A DNA stretch of 64,000 nucleotides from the NCBI GenBank assembly GCA_910890315.1, contig CAJVGD010000010.1, positions 620,001-684,000 of the forward strand, in the 5' to 3' direction. A program made the translations under genes and the position numbers. Position 1 is the first letter of the stretch; each line of letters opens with the position of its first letter. Below, one piece after another: positions 33,701 through 45,312 of the stretch. Source of the DNA: Serendipita indica DSM 11827 (Eukaryota > Basidiomycota > Agaricomycetes > Sebacinales > Serendipitaceae). The notes under the pieces are model-generated. The model ran no database searches, was not told the origin of the DNA, and saw only the letters and a program-made list of their open reading frames with translations.

Positions 33701-36273
33701 CTGGCGTTTTCGCCAGATGGTTCACGAATCGTCTCAAGCTCGGGAGACCGGACGGTTCGGCTGTGGGACCCAAATATCGGTCGCGGTCTAGGTACTATAT
33801 TTGAAAGTGACAGTGCCATTGTTTGCGCTGTTGCGTACTCACCAGACGGCTCACGGATTGCCTCGGGTTCGGAGGACTCGTTAGTTCGTCTGTGGGATGC
33901 GAATAGTGGACTATTACTGGGAGTGCCATTCCAACCTCACTTCTATTGCATCTATGCCATCACATTCTCCCCAGATGGCTCTAGAATTGTCACTGGCTCC
34001 CATGACTATACGCTAGGCCTATTGGATGCAAATACTGGTCAGTTAATAGCAATGCTGCGCGGCCACGAAGGCAGAGTCGTAGCGGTAGGATACTCGCCCG
34101 ACGGCTCACGGATCATCTCCGGCTCATGGGACACAACGATTCGACTCTGGGACGCAGATACTGGTCAGCCTTTGGGCACACTCAACAGTCATCAATACGG
34201 CGTGGCGGCCGTCACATTCTCACCAGACGGGGAACGGATCCTGTCTGGCTCACGAGACAAGACTCTCCGACTATGGGATACAGCTACCGGTCAACCGCTG
34301 GGAGAATCGCTTCAAGGTCACGAAGATCCAATTTTGGCCCTCGCATTCTCACCCGATGGCTCGCGAATTGTCTCTGGCTCGCAAGACAACACAATTCGTC
34401 TGTGGGATGCAAATAAAGGACAACAATTAGGAGAATCACTATTAGGCCACAAAATGCCGATCACGGCCGTCGCATTTTCCCCAGATGGCTCACAAATTGT
34501 CTCCGGCTCGGATGATAATACAATTCAACTATGGGACGCCCAAGTTGGCCAGCCATTGGGTGAGCCTCTAAAAGGTCATGAGGGCTCCGTCTTAGCCATT
34601 GCGTTCTCGCCAGATGGCTCACAAATCATCTCTGGCTCATCGGACAAAACCATCCGCCTGTGGGATGCACTCACTGGTCAGCCGCTGAGTGAGCCATTGA
34701 GAGGCCATGAAGGGGAGGTTAGTGCAGTCGGATTCTCACCAGACGGCTCCCAGATCGTTTCTGGCTCTTCTGACCACACCATTCGACTGTGGGACACAGC
34801 CACTGGTGAACCGTTGGGAATCCCACTCCGAGGTCATACATCCTCCGTCACGGCTGTTGGATTCTCGCCGGATGGTTCGCAGGTTGTCTCTGGCTCAATT
34901 GACCACACAATTCGAAAATGGTCCGCATATACTGGTCAGCAGTTGGGGCAGCCACTCCGAGGTCACGACGACGCAGTGTGGGCTGTCGCGTTCTCACCGG
35001 ATGGTTCACTCATCGTCTCTGGCGCGGAGGACGGTACAATTCGCCTGTGGGACGCAAAAATTGGACTTTGGGATGCAAAGATTGGCCCAATGTTGGGATG
35101 GCCACTTCATGGTCACACATCTTACGTTTGCGCTGTCACATTCTCTCCAGATAGTTCACGAATCGCGTCTAGCTCCTTTGACAAGACAATTCTCTTGTGG
35201 GATGCAGAAACAGAACAGCCATTAGGAGAAGCTCTCCGTGGTCACCAATCCTATGTGTACTCTGTTGCCTTCTCTCCAGATGGCTTACAAGTCGTTTCTT
35301 GCTCTGAAGATACAACAATTCGATTGTGGGATGCAATGACCGGCCGACAGCTGGGAAGGCCACTCCGAGGCCACACATCATCTGTTTATACTGTTGCATT
35401 CTCACCAGACGGTTCACAGATCGTCTCCGGCTCGTCGGACCGGACTGTTCGATTGTGGGATGCAAAGACTGGCCAGTCGTTGGGAAAGCCACTTCGAGGT
35501 CACACAGACTTGATACTCTCTGTCTCATTCTCACCAGGAAATTCACACATCGTCTCGGGGTCCTGTGATAAGACCATTCGAATTTGGGATGCTGACACTG
35601 GATGGCCTTTGGATGCACCCCTCCGAGAACATTTTCTACCGATTAATGACGTCGCATTTTCACAAGACGGTTCTCGGATTGTCTCATGCTCGGACACCCG
35701 GGCACTTATCCTGTGGGATACTATGACTAGACGGCGGTTGGGCGAAGAACTCTTTGGCCACCATTCCTCCGTCCATGCTGTTGCCTTCTCACCAGACAGT
35801 TCGCGAATTGTCTCTGGTTCATCAGACTGTACTATTCGATTGTGGGACGCAAAATCAGGCGAGCCGTTGGGAGAGCCAGTTCGAGGTCACGAAGACTGGG
35901 TCTCATCTGTCGTATTCTCGCCAGATGGCTCAAGAGTTGCCTCTGGGTCCCGCGATACGACGATTCGACTCTGGGAGACATCCGGTGGGTGCCGCTCCAA
36001 CCTTGTGGCTTGACTTGACAAGTGCCATTAGATGCAATCGCTTATCCTCTTGGTAAGCTTGTACCTGGATTCAAGCATTGCTCGCTTTTCCAGGACGGGT
36101 GGGTGCAATCTTCCGGAAAGATTCTCTTCTGGGTACCACCAGAGAATCGACATGGGCTACAGTATCCACATCTTCTGACTATTCCAACAAACAGTCCACT
36201 ACGTGCAACCAGAATTGATTTCTCTCACTTCCGATGCGGTCTCTCTTGGACAGAAGTTCAAAAGGATGTCTAG
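30751..36273 (+). CDS. NACHT-WD40 NLR-like protein with 21 WD40 repeats
   Basis: Paralogue of the gene at 1666-6354. Exons 30751-30972, 31020-31177, 31222-31375, 31421-31472, 31572-33022, 33068-35984 and 36032-36273 give 1731 residues. The helical N-terminal region (~195 residues) may be HeLo/MLKL-like (inference). NACHT: CDIAGSGKST Walker A and VILVLDALDEC Walker B, then TSRPDP. From residue ~690 run 21 WD40 repeats with the consensus FSPDGSRIVSGS and TIRLWD. Repeat 14 carries a tandem duplication of LWDAKIG. The last exon encodes the conserved tail with DGWVQSSGKILFWVPPENRH. Exon four is two bases shorter than in the paralogue. Frame is kept only with a later acceptor at 31571, which removes the LPTITF segment. 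STAND proteins with high-identity WD40 arrays mediate non-self recognition in other fungi. Confidence 0.85.
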
Positions 36274-36790
36274 TATTGAGATTGTGGTTGATCTTTCTCT
36301 CATACGTACCTATTTTTCTCGGACATCCAATTATTCATAGTTACTCTTTCTAAACGTAAATCTTGAGCCCAGGAGAGTTTGCATCAGCTCCGGACGTCAT
36401 GGGCACAAAAGAGACACCTGAGCGAGCTAAATCAAGTCGCCCTGAAGCTTAAACTTATATATTTTTACAGAACTTTGTGGCTAAGAAAAGATGTACGAGC
36501 AATTCCCCACAGGGGCAGTCCTGTCCGAGATGGTTAGACACCCAGTGCAAACGTTGCAGACTACTCAGTCGGAAATGGCACTTCGCGTTGGTGCTCCGAC
36601 TAGCCGATTGGTATGCTCAAACTTGAGACTGATCGTTCATCCATCCATCTCATCATAATATCGTCTCAGCGCAACATCTTTTGGCTTTATTGATCCAATG
36701 ATGGTCTCGACGAGGGTAGATATCAGTCTTAGAGAACGAGTTTACTGGATCAGGTCATCGCTCTTTCCTCCGCTTAGGGCTCTTGAAGCG
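36274..36790. other. convergent spacer
   Basis: Spacer between the NACHT-WD40 gene and the kinase relic. At 36514-36605 there is a weak tRNA-like stretch (see findings). Nothing else recognised. Confidence 0.35.
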
Positions 36791-36794
36791 ATGC

Positions 36795-39030
36795 AATTCC
36801 AAACATTTGCTCGAGGAGTTGGTCAAGGCCTGGTCGCGCTTGGGGTTGTTGTCCATTAAGCTCTGAACAACATTCCGTACGCGCGGAGTCCACTTGAGTT
36901 ACTCGCCAAGATAGAGTAACATCTTGTCACACGCCTACCTATCCCAGAATCGGACTTCAACGTCGACCTTTTCGAACCTCTGGTGCCGTCCGTCCATAGC
37001 CACTACATACGTCCTCCATTGTCGTGCTTGTTGTCTCTGCAGTCCCAAAATCGATGATGTAGAGTGTGCCTTAATATTTCTCCCGTCTCTTCCCAAGGTC
37101 GATAACAACATTGTCAAACTTGAGGATCGAGATGAGCAACACCGTTAGTATGCATAAACGCCACGCCCTGGAGGAATTGTTTCTGGAACAGGTAGATAGT
37201 CGGAGGTGTCGATAGCAGATGCACTGCTTCACGGAGCCTGAGGTACATTAGCATGACGATCAGCCATCGCGAATCAAGTGCATATCGAGCAGCTCGATTG
37301 TATGATTTGGTACGCCTCCACGGCTCTTGAGATAGTTCAAGATATCGACTTCCCAGTGATGTCCGGTTCTTTTGATAATGACCGAGAGTCCATTGCTATT
37401 GGTGGCTTTGCGAATGTTTTCAGGGAACTGGGAGTGTCACGACAATATAAGATAGAAACGAAATACCCTAACGAATATATCAACTTTTTGACTTTAATTT
37501 ATCGTTCCCTTCCTGTGGAAGATGGTGGCATGCGAGATAATAGTCTGCATCGGCGAAGATATCGTCCATTTCGTCTCCATCGTTGCTACTCCCCCGGACC
37601 TGCTGTGTCCGGTCATCGTTTGGGATAGTGAGGTGTATTCGAGGCTTGCTCCCTCGATTTCGCCAGTTATTTTGTGGGCACTCTCGTTGAGAATATGTAA
37701 GTCCATTTTTCGTGCAGTAGCGGCTATGTTGTAGAGCTCGGAGAGGAACCTCGATACCTGTCCTTTATTCCCACAGTTGAAGTCTTTCGTGGTATAAATG
37801 ACCTGATAAAGCCCCTCTAAGATGCCGGTGGTTGGTCAACAGGACATACTTATCCTGTTGCGAATCCGGCAAACAGAATAGATAGCGGGTGATCACGAAG
37901 GAGTCGCCGATATAGATCCCCACGATGACGTGCTATGAATCCGGTTCCAGACGATGAAAAATTCTCGTGAGAGCCCCAGCGTGCAACATTATCCTGTACT
38001 GTATCTGTCCGTCTCACCAACCGAAGAAGCAATCTCCATGATTATGACGGGGACACAATAAATAAGGATAAGCAGTTCACTTCTGGGTTTCACTTCTGGG
38101 TTCCACTTGAACGGGTTCATCTGCAATGTCTAGCTTGATTACGATCGGGAAGGGCTCAACAACAAATGTCTGAGGCGAAGAACGTAGATAGTTCACGTAC
38201 AAGATGTATTTCAGAGATACATCGTTGAATAGGTGAGCATGGAAAGTATCCCGTGAATGTTTGCCCTTTGGACCGTTGATATACCGCAGCATTGAGGTAT
38301 CGTAGATGTTGGAGCAAGATCACGTAATGTGACGCTTCTATGTCATACACGAAATTATCGACAGAGTGCTGCGACTCCGAGCCCTCGAAGTAGTTTGCAA
38401 AATTGAAACCCGGGGCCTCCATTTTGTCTTCTAGTTTCAGCGTCTATTCCATATGAATCAACAACAGGGAGTGTGATGAATAGTTATCGTGCTCGAGGTT
38501 GGCTTGTACCTCCGCTTGCTTTCTAGCTTTTGACAAGAATCTGTCAGGTGGTGGGGAGAAACCGATGAGTCGGTCATTTTGCTATCTTTATCTAGTTATT
38601 TTGAGCAGTTTGGTTATGCTTGCTCATTGGGTAAATGGGGGGAGGGGGATTGGCTCTAGGGTGACTAGAGGCGATTTAGGAGGACAACGTTAGCGAGGAT
38701 TCTCTGTCATTTTGAGGCCACCCACGAAACTCTTGGAGCAATGCAATGTTTCCGTTGGCGGTGCTGATGGATGGTGCTTGTAGATGGGGTAAATTACATT
38801 GAACGGGAGCTTAAGCTCTTCCTCTTCTCCTCAATTGTCTGAATTAAATCTTCTTCATCCGATATGTCTCCTTGGAATAGATCGAAGTCGGACGGGTCCA
38901 CATCCTTCTAACGGCGCTGCTGGATTTGATGCTGGAAGTCTTCGACCTCGGGAGAGTGACCATGACTGGTCTTTGTGGATTTATACTGTGAACGAGGAAG
39001 AGCCATATGTCTCCTGTTCGTTCGCCATAA
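36795..39030 (-). pseudogene. degenerate Crinkler-kinase gene
   Basis: The whole intact gene at 17044-19392 can be traced here on the same strand: the ubiquitin-like first exon at about 38790-39030, the third exon at about 38150-38425, the middle exons at 37500-38100 and the kinase lobe at 36795-37470. Every part contains frameshifts or stops, and the catalytic-loop region is scrambled. It lies tail-to-tail with the NACHT-WD40 gene and head-to-head with the intact ribophorin II gene. Copy A at 17-20 kb is the mirror case: kinase intact, ribophorin broken. Confidence 0.82.
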
Positions 39031-39303
39031 CGCGGGGGATATGGTCGTGGCCAATTGGAGGATGCACTGCAGCCAAGACTCAAACCAAAGTAACTCTCAT
39101 TCGCTTGCTCGTGAGAAGGTATCACGCTCTTCATCAAACACCCGAGCTTGTATTCAGGAGTTCGTGTCCCAGGAGCCGTTGCGCGTAACCTGGTATCCAA
39201 AGGGTTTCCCTCGAGCATAGCATTATTCCGAGTGTTCTATTCCTAGTATAGACTATAGTCGTACCCAGAGTTGCATCGCCCCGCAAATTTCGACCCGACC
39301 ACG

Positions 39304-40308
39304 ATGAGACTTTCGCTCCTTCTATCTGGACTACTGCCTGCACTCGCAGTAGCATCCGAGCTATCACTTCAAACACTCAAATTCTCAATCCTCGGAGAAG
39401 ATGGTAGCCCTGTACGCTCAGAGACGTAAGTTTGGCGGTCGAGTCTAGACGAGGCTGTCAGCTAAACACATCATTTGCCACGTCTTTCTCGTCTTTTCCC
39501 TTGTAGATTCTCGGACAAGCAACTTCCATCTCCCGCGCTAAGCGTGCGCTCGAGTGACACGCTGCGCGTCACATTCACCATCACCGACCGCAAATCTGGC
39601 GAGGGCATCCAGCCGCATCAGACATTCATTCGTCTGTATGATCCAATAACAAAGGAGGAAGGCGTGCAGCCGCTCCGCGTGTCCTCTGCTGGCAAAGCCA
39701 AATTCGATCTCGTCAGTAGTCTCTTTCTACACGAATTCCACCCACTAACACATCTGGAATGATAGAGCATGTCAAAGCCACCAGCATGGCTTCCTCCGAC
39801 GACCGACCAACCGCTCGAAGTCTCGCTCATCATTGGCTCGTTTACCTACGACCCGCTACATCGCAAACTCTTCAATCTTGTCCTCCCACGAAGCCAGCCA
39901 GCTCCTGTTAGTCCAGAAGAGGTTCATTACCACCCACAACCAGAGATTCAGCACACATTTCGACCAGAGCAAAAGATTCCGATGAAAGCTATTTCCGGCA
40001 TCTTCGCCCTCGCCATGCTTTCTCCTTGGGTGGTCTTACTCACCCTCGTACGTGTTCTATCTTTCTCTTGAGAATAGAGCTAACATCGTGAGTAGTGGCT
40101 CAACATTCCTCACCGAACACCAAAACTATTCTCGAGCGAGATTCTGCCATTCATCAGTCTCCTAGCTGCTACCGAAGGCCTACTCGTAATTTATTGGGTC
40201 AACCTGACGCTGCCGCAAGTCTTGACGTACGGCGCTGTTCTCTCCCTCCTTACGGCGGCAACCGGGAAGCGAGCTCTGAGCACAGTGAGCAGATGGAGGT
40301 CAGACTAA
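39304..40308 (+). CDS. swp1: oligosaccharyltransferase subunit ribophorin II/Swp1
   Basis: Exons 39304-39425, 39507-39711, 39766-40047 and 40096-40308 give 273 residues. A signal peptide (MRLSLLLSGLLPALAVA) precedes a luminal beta-rich region containing FTITDRKSGEGIQPHQ and LVIGSFTYD-like segments (read here as SLIIGSFTYDPL). Three C-terminal membrane segments follow: FALAMLSPWVVLLTL, FISLLAATEGLLVIYWVNL and YGAVLSLLTAATG. This is the Ribophorin_II family; fungal Swp1 has about this length. It is a non-catalytic subunit of the ER oligosaccharyltransferase that N-glycosylates nascent proteins. Two partial copies exist: its 5' end at 19669-19900 and exons two to four at 40495-40900. Confidence 0.88.
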
Positions 40309-40494
40309 TTTTGTCGTGCTTTGAATAAATTATTATCTCAAATAGCGGACAAGTTCTAAACCGCTGAGAATCCTATCTAGTTATTTTTCCCCTCTCAGAT
40401 CCAGTATTGTCCGTCATTCACAGCCCACTTCCTATTTAATGATGGAGAAATAAGCGTCTCTGGTTTTTATCGAGGGTGAACTCAGTCACCTTGT

Positions 40495-40900
40495 TGTCAA
40501 GTGCTCACCTGGCAAATCTAGTGAGGGCGCCCAGCCACATCGGAGGTTCACTCTTCTGTATGGTCCAGTGATAAAGTAGGAAGATTTGCAGCCTCTCCAC
40601 GTTTCCTCTCCTCGCAATGCCAAATTGACATTGTGAGTCGTCTATCCTCTACGCAAATCATAGTTAATAACACACAGGAAATGGTAGAGCATGTAAAAAC
40701 CATTAGGGTAGCTTCCTTCGACAATCAACCAACCGCTCGAAGTCTCGCTCAATCATTGGCTTATTCACCTCCGACCGTCTGTTAGCATATTATATTATGC
40801 TATTTATGTTCATCGTCACGTCGTTTCTCTTTCTTGATCGACGCGTTGTCTGTGGCAGTGGCACTCATTCGGTTGATCTACGGCGCCGTTTTAGCTAATA
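40495..40900 (+). pseudogene. tandem partial copy of ribophorin II
   Basis: Follows exons two and three of the intact gene just upstream: the KSGEG and QPH codons, the PLRVSSAGKAKFD region, the intron, and the QPLEVSL region, with a weak trace of the last exon near 40860. It lacks the signal-peptide exon and has frame breaks and stops. Its 5' edge is about 190 bases after the parent gene. Confidence 0.75.
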
Positions 40901-40949
40901 GAGCTTTCTGTCATTAGATCCAGCACCGTCTACTCGACTGACAATCTAC

Positions 40950-43900
40950 CTAAACCTGGATATATTCGAGGGCTGGACCATATAAATAATACAGCATAGT
41001 GCACGTCAACATGGTGACCAACCCTATTTTGTACCGTTGAGACCTACTTAGGGTGGTTTTTCGTGAATTCTCCATCTTCATTTGAGCCGTCACCAAGAGA
41101 TTCCGGGCAGTGGGCAAAGTCATATCATCTGCAGCAATGGTGGCTCCCATCCAAGCAAGCTCTTTCCGGCATGAGATACATTCTTTAAGTACCTCTACTG
41201 CTTCTGCATGCTTACCCCTGTGAATCATACTAGCCGCCAGCCAACAAAGGCCCAGGCTGACGATTATAAGTCGTTGTTCGAGCGAAGAATCATCGAGGTT
41301 CTTAGCTAAACCTATAGCCTCACTGAATAGACCCTCTGGTTCGGAAGAATGGGGTCGTTGCAAGTAGACAGCTGCAGCGAGGTTTATTTTTAAATGGCTT
41401 GCCCATATGATGGAATGGGAAGCTCCCGATGAGTTGGGTTGATCTTCCAACGTCTCTTCGAACTCTGGGTATGCGAACTTTAGGCCGAGGTTCCCAATTA
41501 GATGGAATTGTGTGACCTTGAAACTGTCTGTAAGCCCCGTGTGTTCGCTGATCAGTGCAAGTTCTTGTCGATAGAACTTCTCTATTAGAAACAAATGCAT
41601 CAGTATAATATAAGTGAACAAAAATATTCATACCAGCTCCCTCATAATCAGCCAATCGATAGGAAAATTCTCCCAGCCAGCGAAGGCTAGAGAGTGTAAT
41701 CGGATGGTCCGGTCCAAGAATTCTCTCCTGAGCATGGTGAATTTCGCGTACAATAATTTGCGCGACAGGGTCCTGCTGCGCCGCGTAGACCTTGCAAGCA
41801 TCCAAAGACTGTTGACGGTCGCGTGGTGGTCTCGCCCACGAAGATCTGTGGACATTTTGCTAGCTTCGAGAAATGTCGATACTGCTTCTGAGTATCGCTT
41901 GCTCCTATAATAAATGTCGCCGAGGGTGTGGAGTGTCCAACAGAGATCGACATGCTGAGGACCCAAGGCACGCCGCCGCACGTCCAAAACTCTCAGTAAA
42001 ATTTCTTTTGCCTCTTCTAATTCTCCTTTGTCGTACAAAAGTGTCCGCGCTAGATTGTGCAATGCTTCGATAGCCTCCAAGCTATCTGGTCCATACAAAG
42101 CGGAGCGAATCTCTATCACTGAGCGCTCCATCTTCTCCATCTTTGTGATATCACCTTCATCTCCATATGCGCTGGCTAGCAACAGAGCTGCAGTGCTTGT
42201 CCGCACGTCCTCGTCTCCATACACCATTTGGACTTCAGTATAAATGTCTTCCCATAATTTACGTTGTAGTTCAAACTTTCTATCTCTTCCCAGAGATAAA
42301 CAGAATCCTGCACGTTCATTGAGATGAAAATCGCCCATGAAGGGCAACAAGCCTGACACATGCGGTGATAGTTCGTCCAGAAGATCAAACTCTGAGCGAA
42401 CAAAGCAGGATCCAAGTAATCGTGCTGTGGCTGCACGGTACATCAGGCGCTGCTCGGCTGTCAGCCGGTCACCAGCCCATGCATGAAGAAGCGGATGAAG
42501 GCGGATATTGACAGTGGAGTAGTACGGCACGTAGGTAATCAATGAATATTGGAAAAGTTCATCCAACACCTCGTCCAAATCGCTTTCGCACCGCTGTTTG
42601 TCACCGCTAGGACCAAGCGTCTCTTGCAGAAGTGATACCGAGTGTTGAAAGCCATCAGACGGTGGAAGTAGGTCAAAAGCCTGGTGATCGAATCCACGCT
42701 TGGCGGCGAGTATAAATAGTTCGCGAGGAATGCTGGCAAAGTGCATGCAAGCCAGCATACTAAGAAGGTTGAGGGCACGTGACGAGAGGACGCTCAGCGT
42801 AGTGTCGAATGCGGCGTAAACGCCATGTTTATACTTGAGCCTGTCTCTTTGAATGGTATAATGACGGAGAAGATTGGCACGATTCGTCTCAAGCCGTCCT
42901 ATGTACTCCCAGAAACACTTTTGCTTCCGGATGTAGCCTCCTGCTTGCACTGACATCTAGTTAGATCCTGCTTGATAGATACCAGTAAATCTCACCAATG
43001 GCAATCGGGAGATATCCCAACCGCTGCACGATTTTCTGGGCTGTAGCAACATGGCGCATGGTTCTTTCTTCGTTGACGCTCATCGCAGATAAGAAAAGTG
43101 CTTGGGTCGCCTCCTCAACTGACATGATATCTAGGGTGACATGTGCTTCAGGCGCAAGATTTCCGAGCGATGGGTTTCGGGTCGTAATGATGATTGAGCC
43201 ATGGCTGCAGTTAGGAAGATATTTCTGTATGCCGATATTCTCGTCGTCTGCATTGTCGAAGATGATAAGCCAACCGGTACCGAACTTGCCATTCGGATTC
43301 TCCAGTAGACGCATGGTCTCATCGAGGTTAATATTTTGAAAGGAGGATGCTATTGAACGTGCTTGTCCTATGATCCCGTTTTCGATACTCTCCTTGGACG
43401 AGGCTTCGATGAAGAGAATATGCTGAAACCTAGCCTTGGTCAGCTACGGAGAACTCGAAGAGGAATTGCTCACAATTCACTGTATTTCAATGCAAAATCG
43501 ATAGATAGTTGTGTTTTCCCACTACCACTCATCCCTGAGAGCACCACAATGGTCTGATTGCGATCTCTGCCTTGGGTGATTCCTTGAAATATGCGCCTTG
43601 TAGGCTCCTTGCGCAGTATAAAGAAAGGAGAGAGGGGTGGTAAACCGTGCCTCAAGATGGTAGCATCCCCTCGCACCTGAGCTAGTTGATAGTTAATCCT
43701 TCTATCCATCGGTCACTTGCTGCTGGGACTTACCAAGAGATTTCAGATCTATAACCCCTGGTCGATTCGATTTTCTTAAACACTCGTCAATAAGTTTGTC
43801 TTGATGAGTCAAGGAGAGATAATGCGACGTGCTCGATGCAATCATTCCAAAGGTATTCCCAGGCACATCCTGGTCATCACCAATTGCTGGAGTAACTGAA

Positions 43901-44871
43901 AGTCGAAAGTATATGTCGCTGTCCCCAAATCGCCTTTGTGCGTCTTCGGCTATCCGCATCGCTTCCTTAGCGGACTGTGTGATCGAGGCCTTCCATCCTT
44001 TATCGGTGTTCTGTGTGCTCTGGCTCCCGGAGCCAAGGCTCAGAATGCAAGAAGTCATCTGATCTCCGTAACTTGCGTATGCCTCCCGTATTGCTTCGAA
44101 GATTGGATTGCTGCAGGAGCTAGCTGCGCTGACAACCTCTTCATAACCAATCTCGTCTTCAATCCTGACTGAAGAGAACAACGTTGGGGTCGCCCATGCC
44201 GTCAGCATCACTTGCATGATGGTCGCGTTGAGCGCGAGGTGTCGACTATCGTAGTTCCGGAAGAGATTGCATCGGCCAAGATGTGCCGCTGATTGGTATA
44301 GTACTGCGCTAGTGATTATCAGAATACACTTGCTGCTCGATAGGAAAGCGTACACTTTGCATTCACCTGCCAAGCCAACTTTACTATTGAATGCGCTATC
44401 TTCTGGCACTTGAATCTCTCCAAGTATCTGTTTGATAGCCCCTCTGAGCCGTTCGGTTCGCTCCTCTGGCGTGAGAGAGCGGGCGTCTCCAAGCAAAGCG
44501 ACTTTGCATACGCGACTAAAGGCCAATGAGGCCTTATCTATATCCATGCCGAGAACTCCCAAGAGAACAGCTATCACCCTATCAATAGTTGTGTTATTTG
44601 CACTGGATTCGCGGAAAATTAGCAACTTACCCGCCACCGCCTGATCCTACAATCATGTCGAAATATTGGCACGGTCTTTGTCTAAACTTTTGATCCATTT
44701 CTAGCCGATGAAAGTACTCCTTGAGGATCCGAAGTGCTGACATGCAGCGCTCGTCGCCATCGTCTTGGAGGATCAGTTCGATTCAGTTCGTTCCTTCTAG
44801 GTGCTGAGGATCCTACCAAGGCATAGGATTCTTAATCCATTTGTCGCTTGTCGGCTCCGTGAAAGCAGCAT
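40950..44871 (-). CDS. pseudo-patatin/NB-ARC/TPR protein, one frameshift
   Basis: Exons 44871-44817, 44763-44631, 44578-43734, 43681-43474, 43429-42996, 42943-41634 and 41581-40950, about 1205 residues if one missing base is allowed. The first ~345 residues align in order to a patatin-like phospholipase domain, but catalytic sites are changed: the glycine-rich DGGGxRG loop reads DDGDERC and the GTSTGG nucleophile elbow reads GSGGGG. An NB-ARC ATPase follows with Walker A SGMSGSGKTQL and LIIFDNADDE. From about residue 600 come TPR-like helical repeats (KAGRY-type units such as ALGPQHVDLCWTLHTLGDIY). One base is missing near 41790, between two TPRs, shifting frame. The paralogue at 57413-61217 reads through there but has its own lesion. 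NLR-like role inferred from architecture. Confidence 0.78.
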
Positions 44872-45312
44872 GGTCGTGTCGCGGTTCAAGGTGTACGGCG
44901 GCGGTGTGGTTGAGGATGGGTCCAATCAGATTGAGAGAGGGTTTTGTAGATTCCGAATAAAGAGTATATTTCATAATTTCTGGATTTTAGATCTAGAATT
45001 GGTTGGAAGACATTGAGGCATATGTTATGAGTCGTATATCGAAGATTCTATTCATGAAGTTACAATCATAGTCTACAACGTTGCCAGAGTGTCGACACTA
45101 CAAGCGAGTATCATGAAGAGGTAGGAAGGAAAGTGCACGAATCTACAATACTGCTACAGAGACATCGAGGCGATGTCACGATGTATCAATGCTATGAGTG
45201 GTAATGATAGGACGACGGATTCACTCGTTGCAAACAGGGAACGAGGTTCACATCAATGGGTAAGGAATGTGAAGTATGGGGGATATATCGGGTTCGGTAG
45301 CGCACACACTCC
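44872..45312. promoter_or_regulatory. upstream region of the patatin/NB-ARC/TPR gene
   Basis: About 440 bases between this gene's start and the end of the membrane-protein gene behind it on the same strand. No exon recognised. Confidence 0.35.

Noticed and set aside
33300-35980. Regular ~129-base DNA repeats resembling an array
   Set aside because: The period equals 43 codons and the repeats encode WD40 units; spacers and repeats are too long for CRISPR, and the organism is a eukaryote.
42539-42778. Possible small membrane protein opposite the TPR region
   Set aside because: Same strand but another frame of the TPR exon; hydrophobicity comes from the codon shift.
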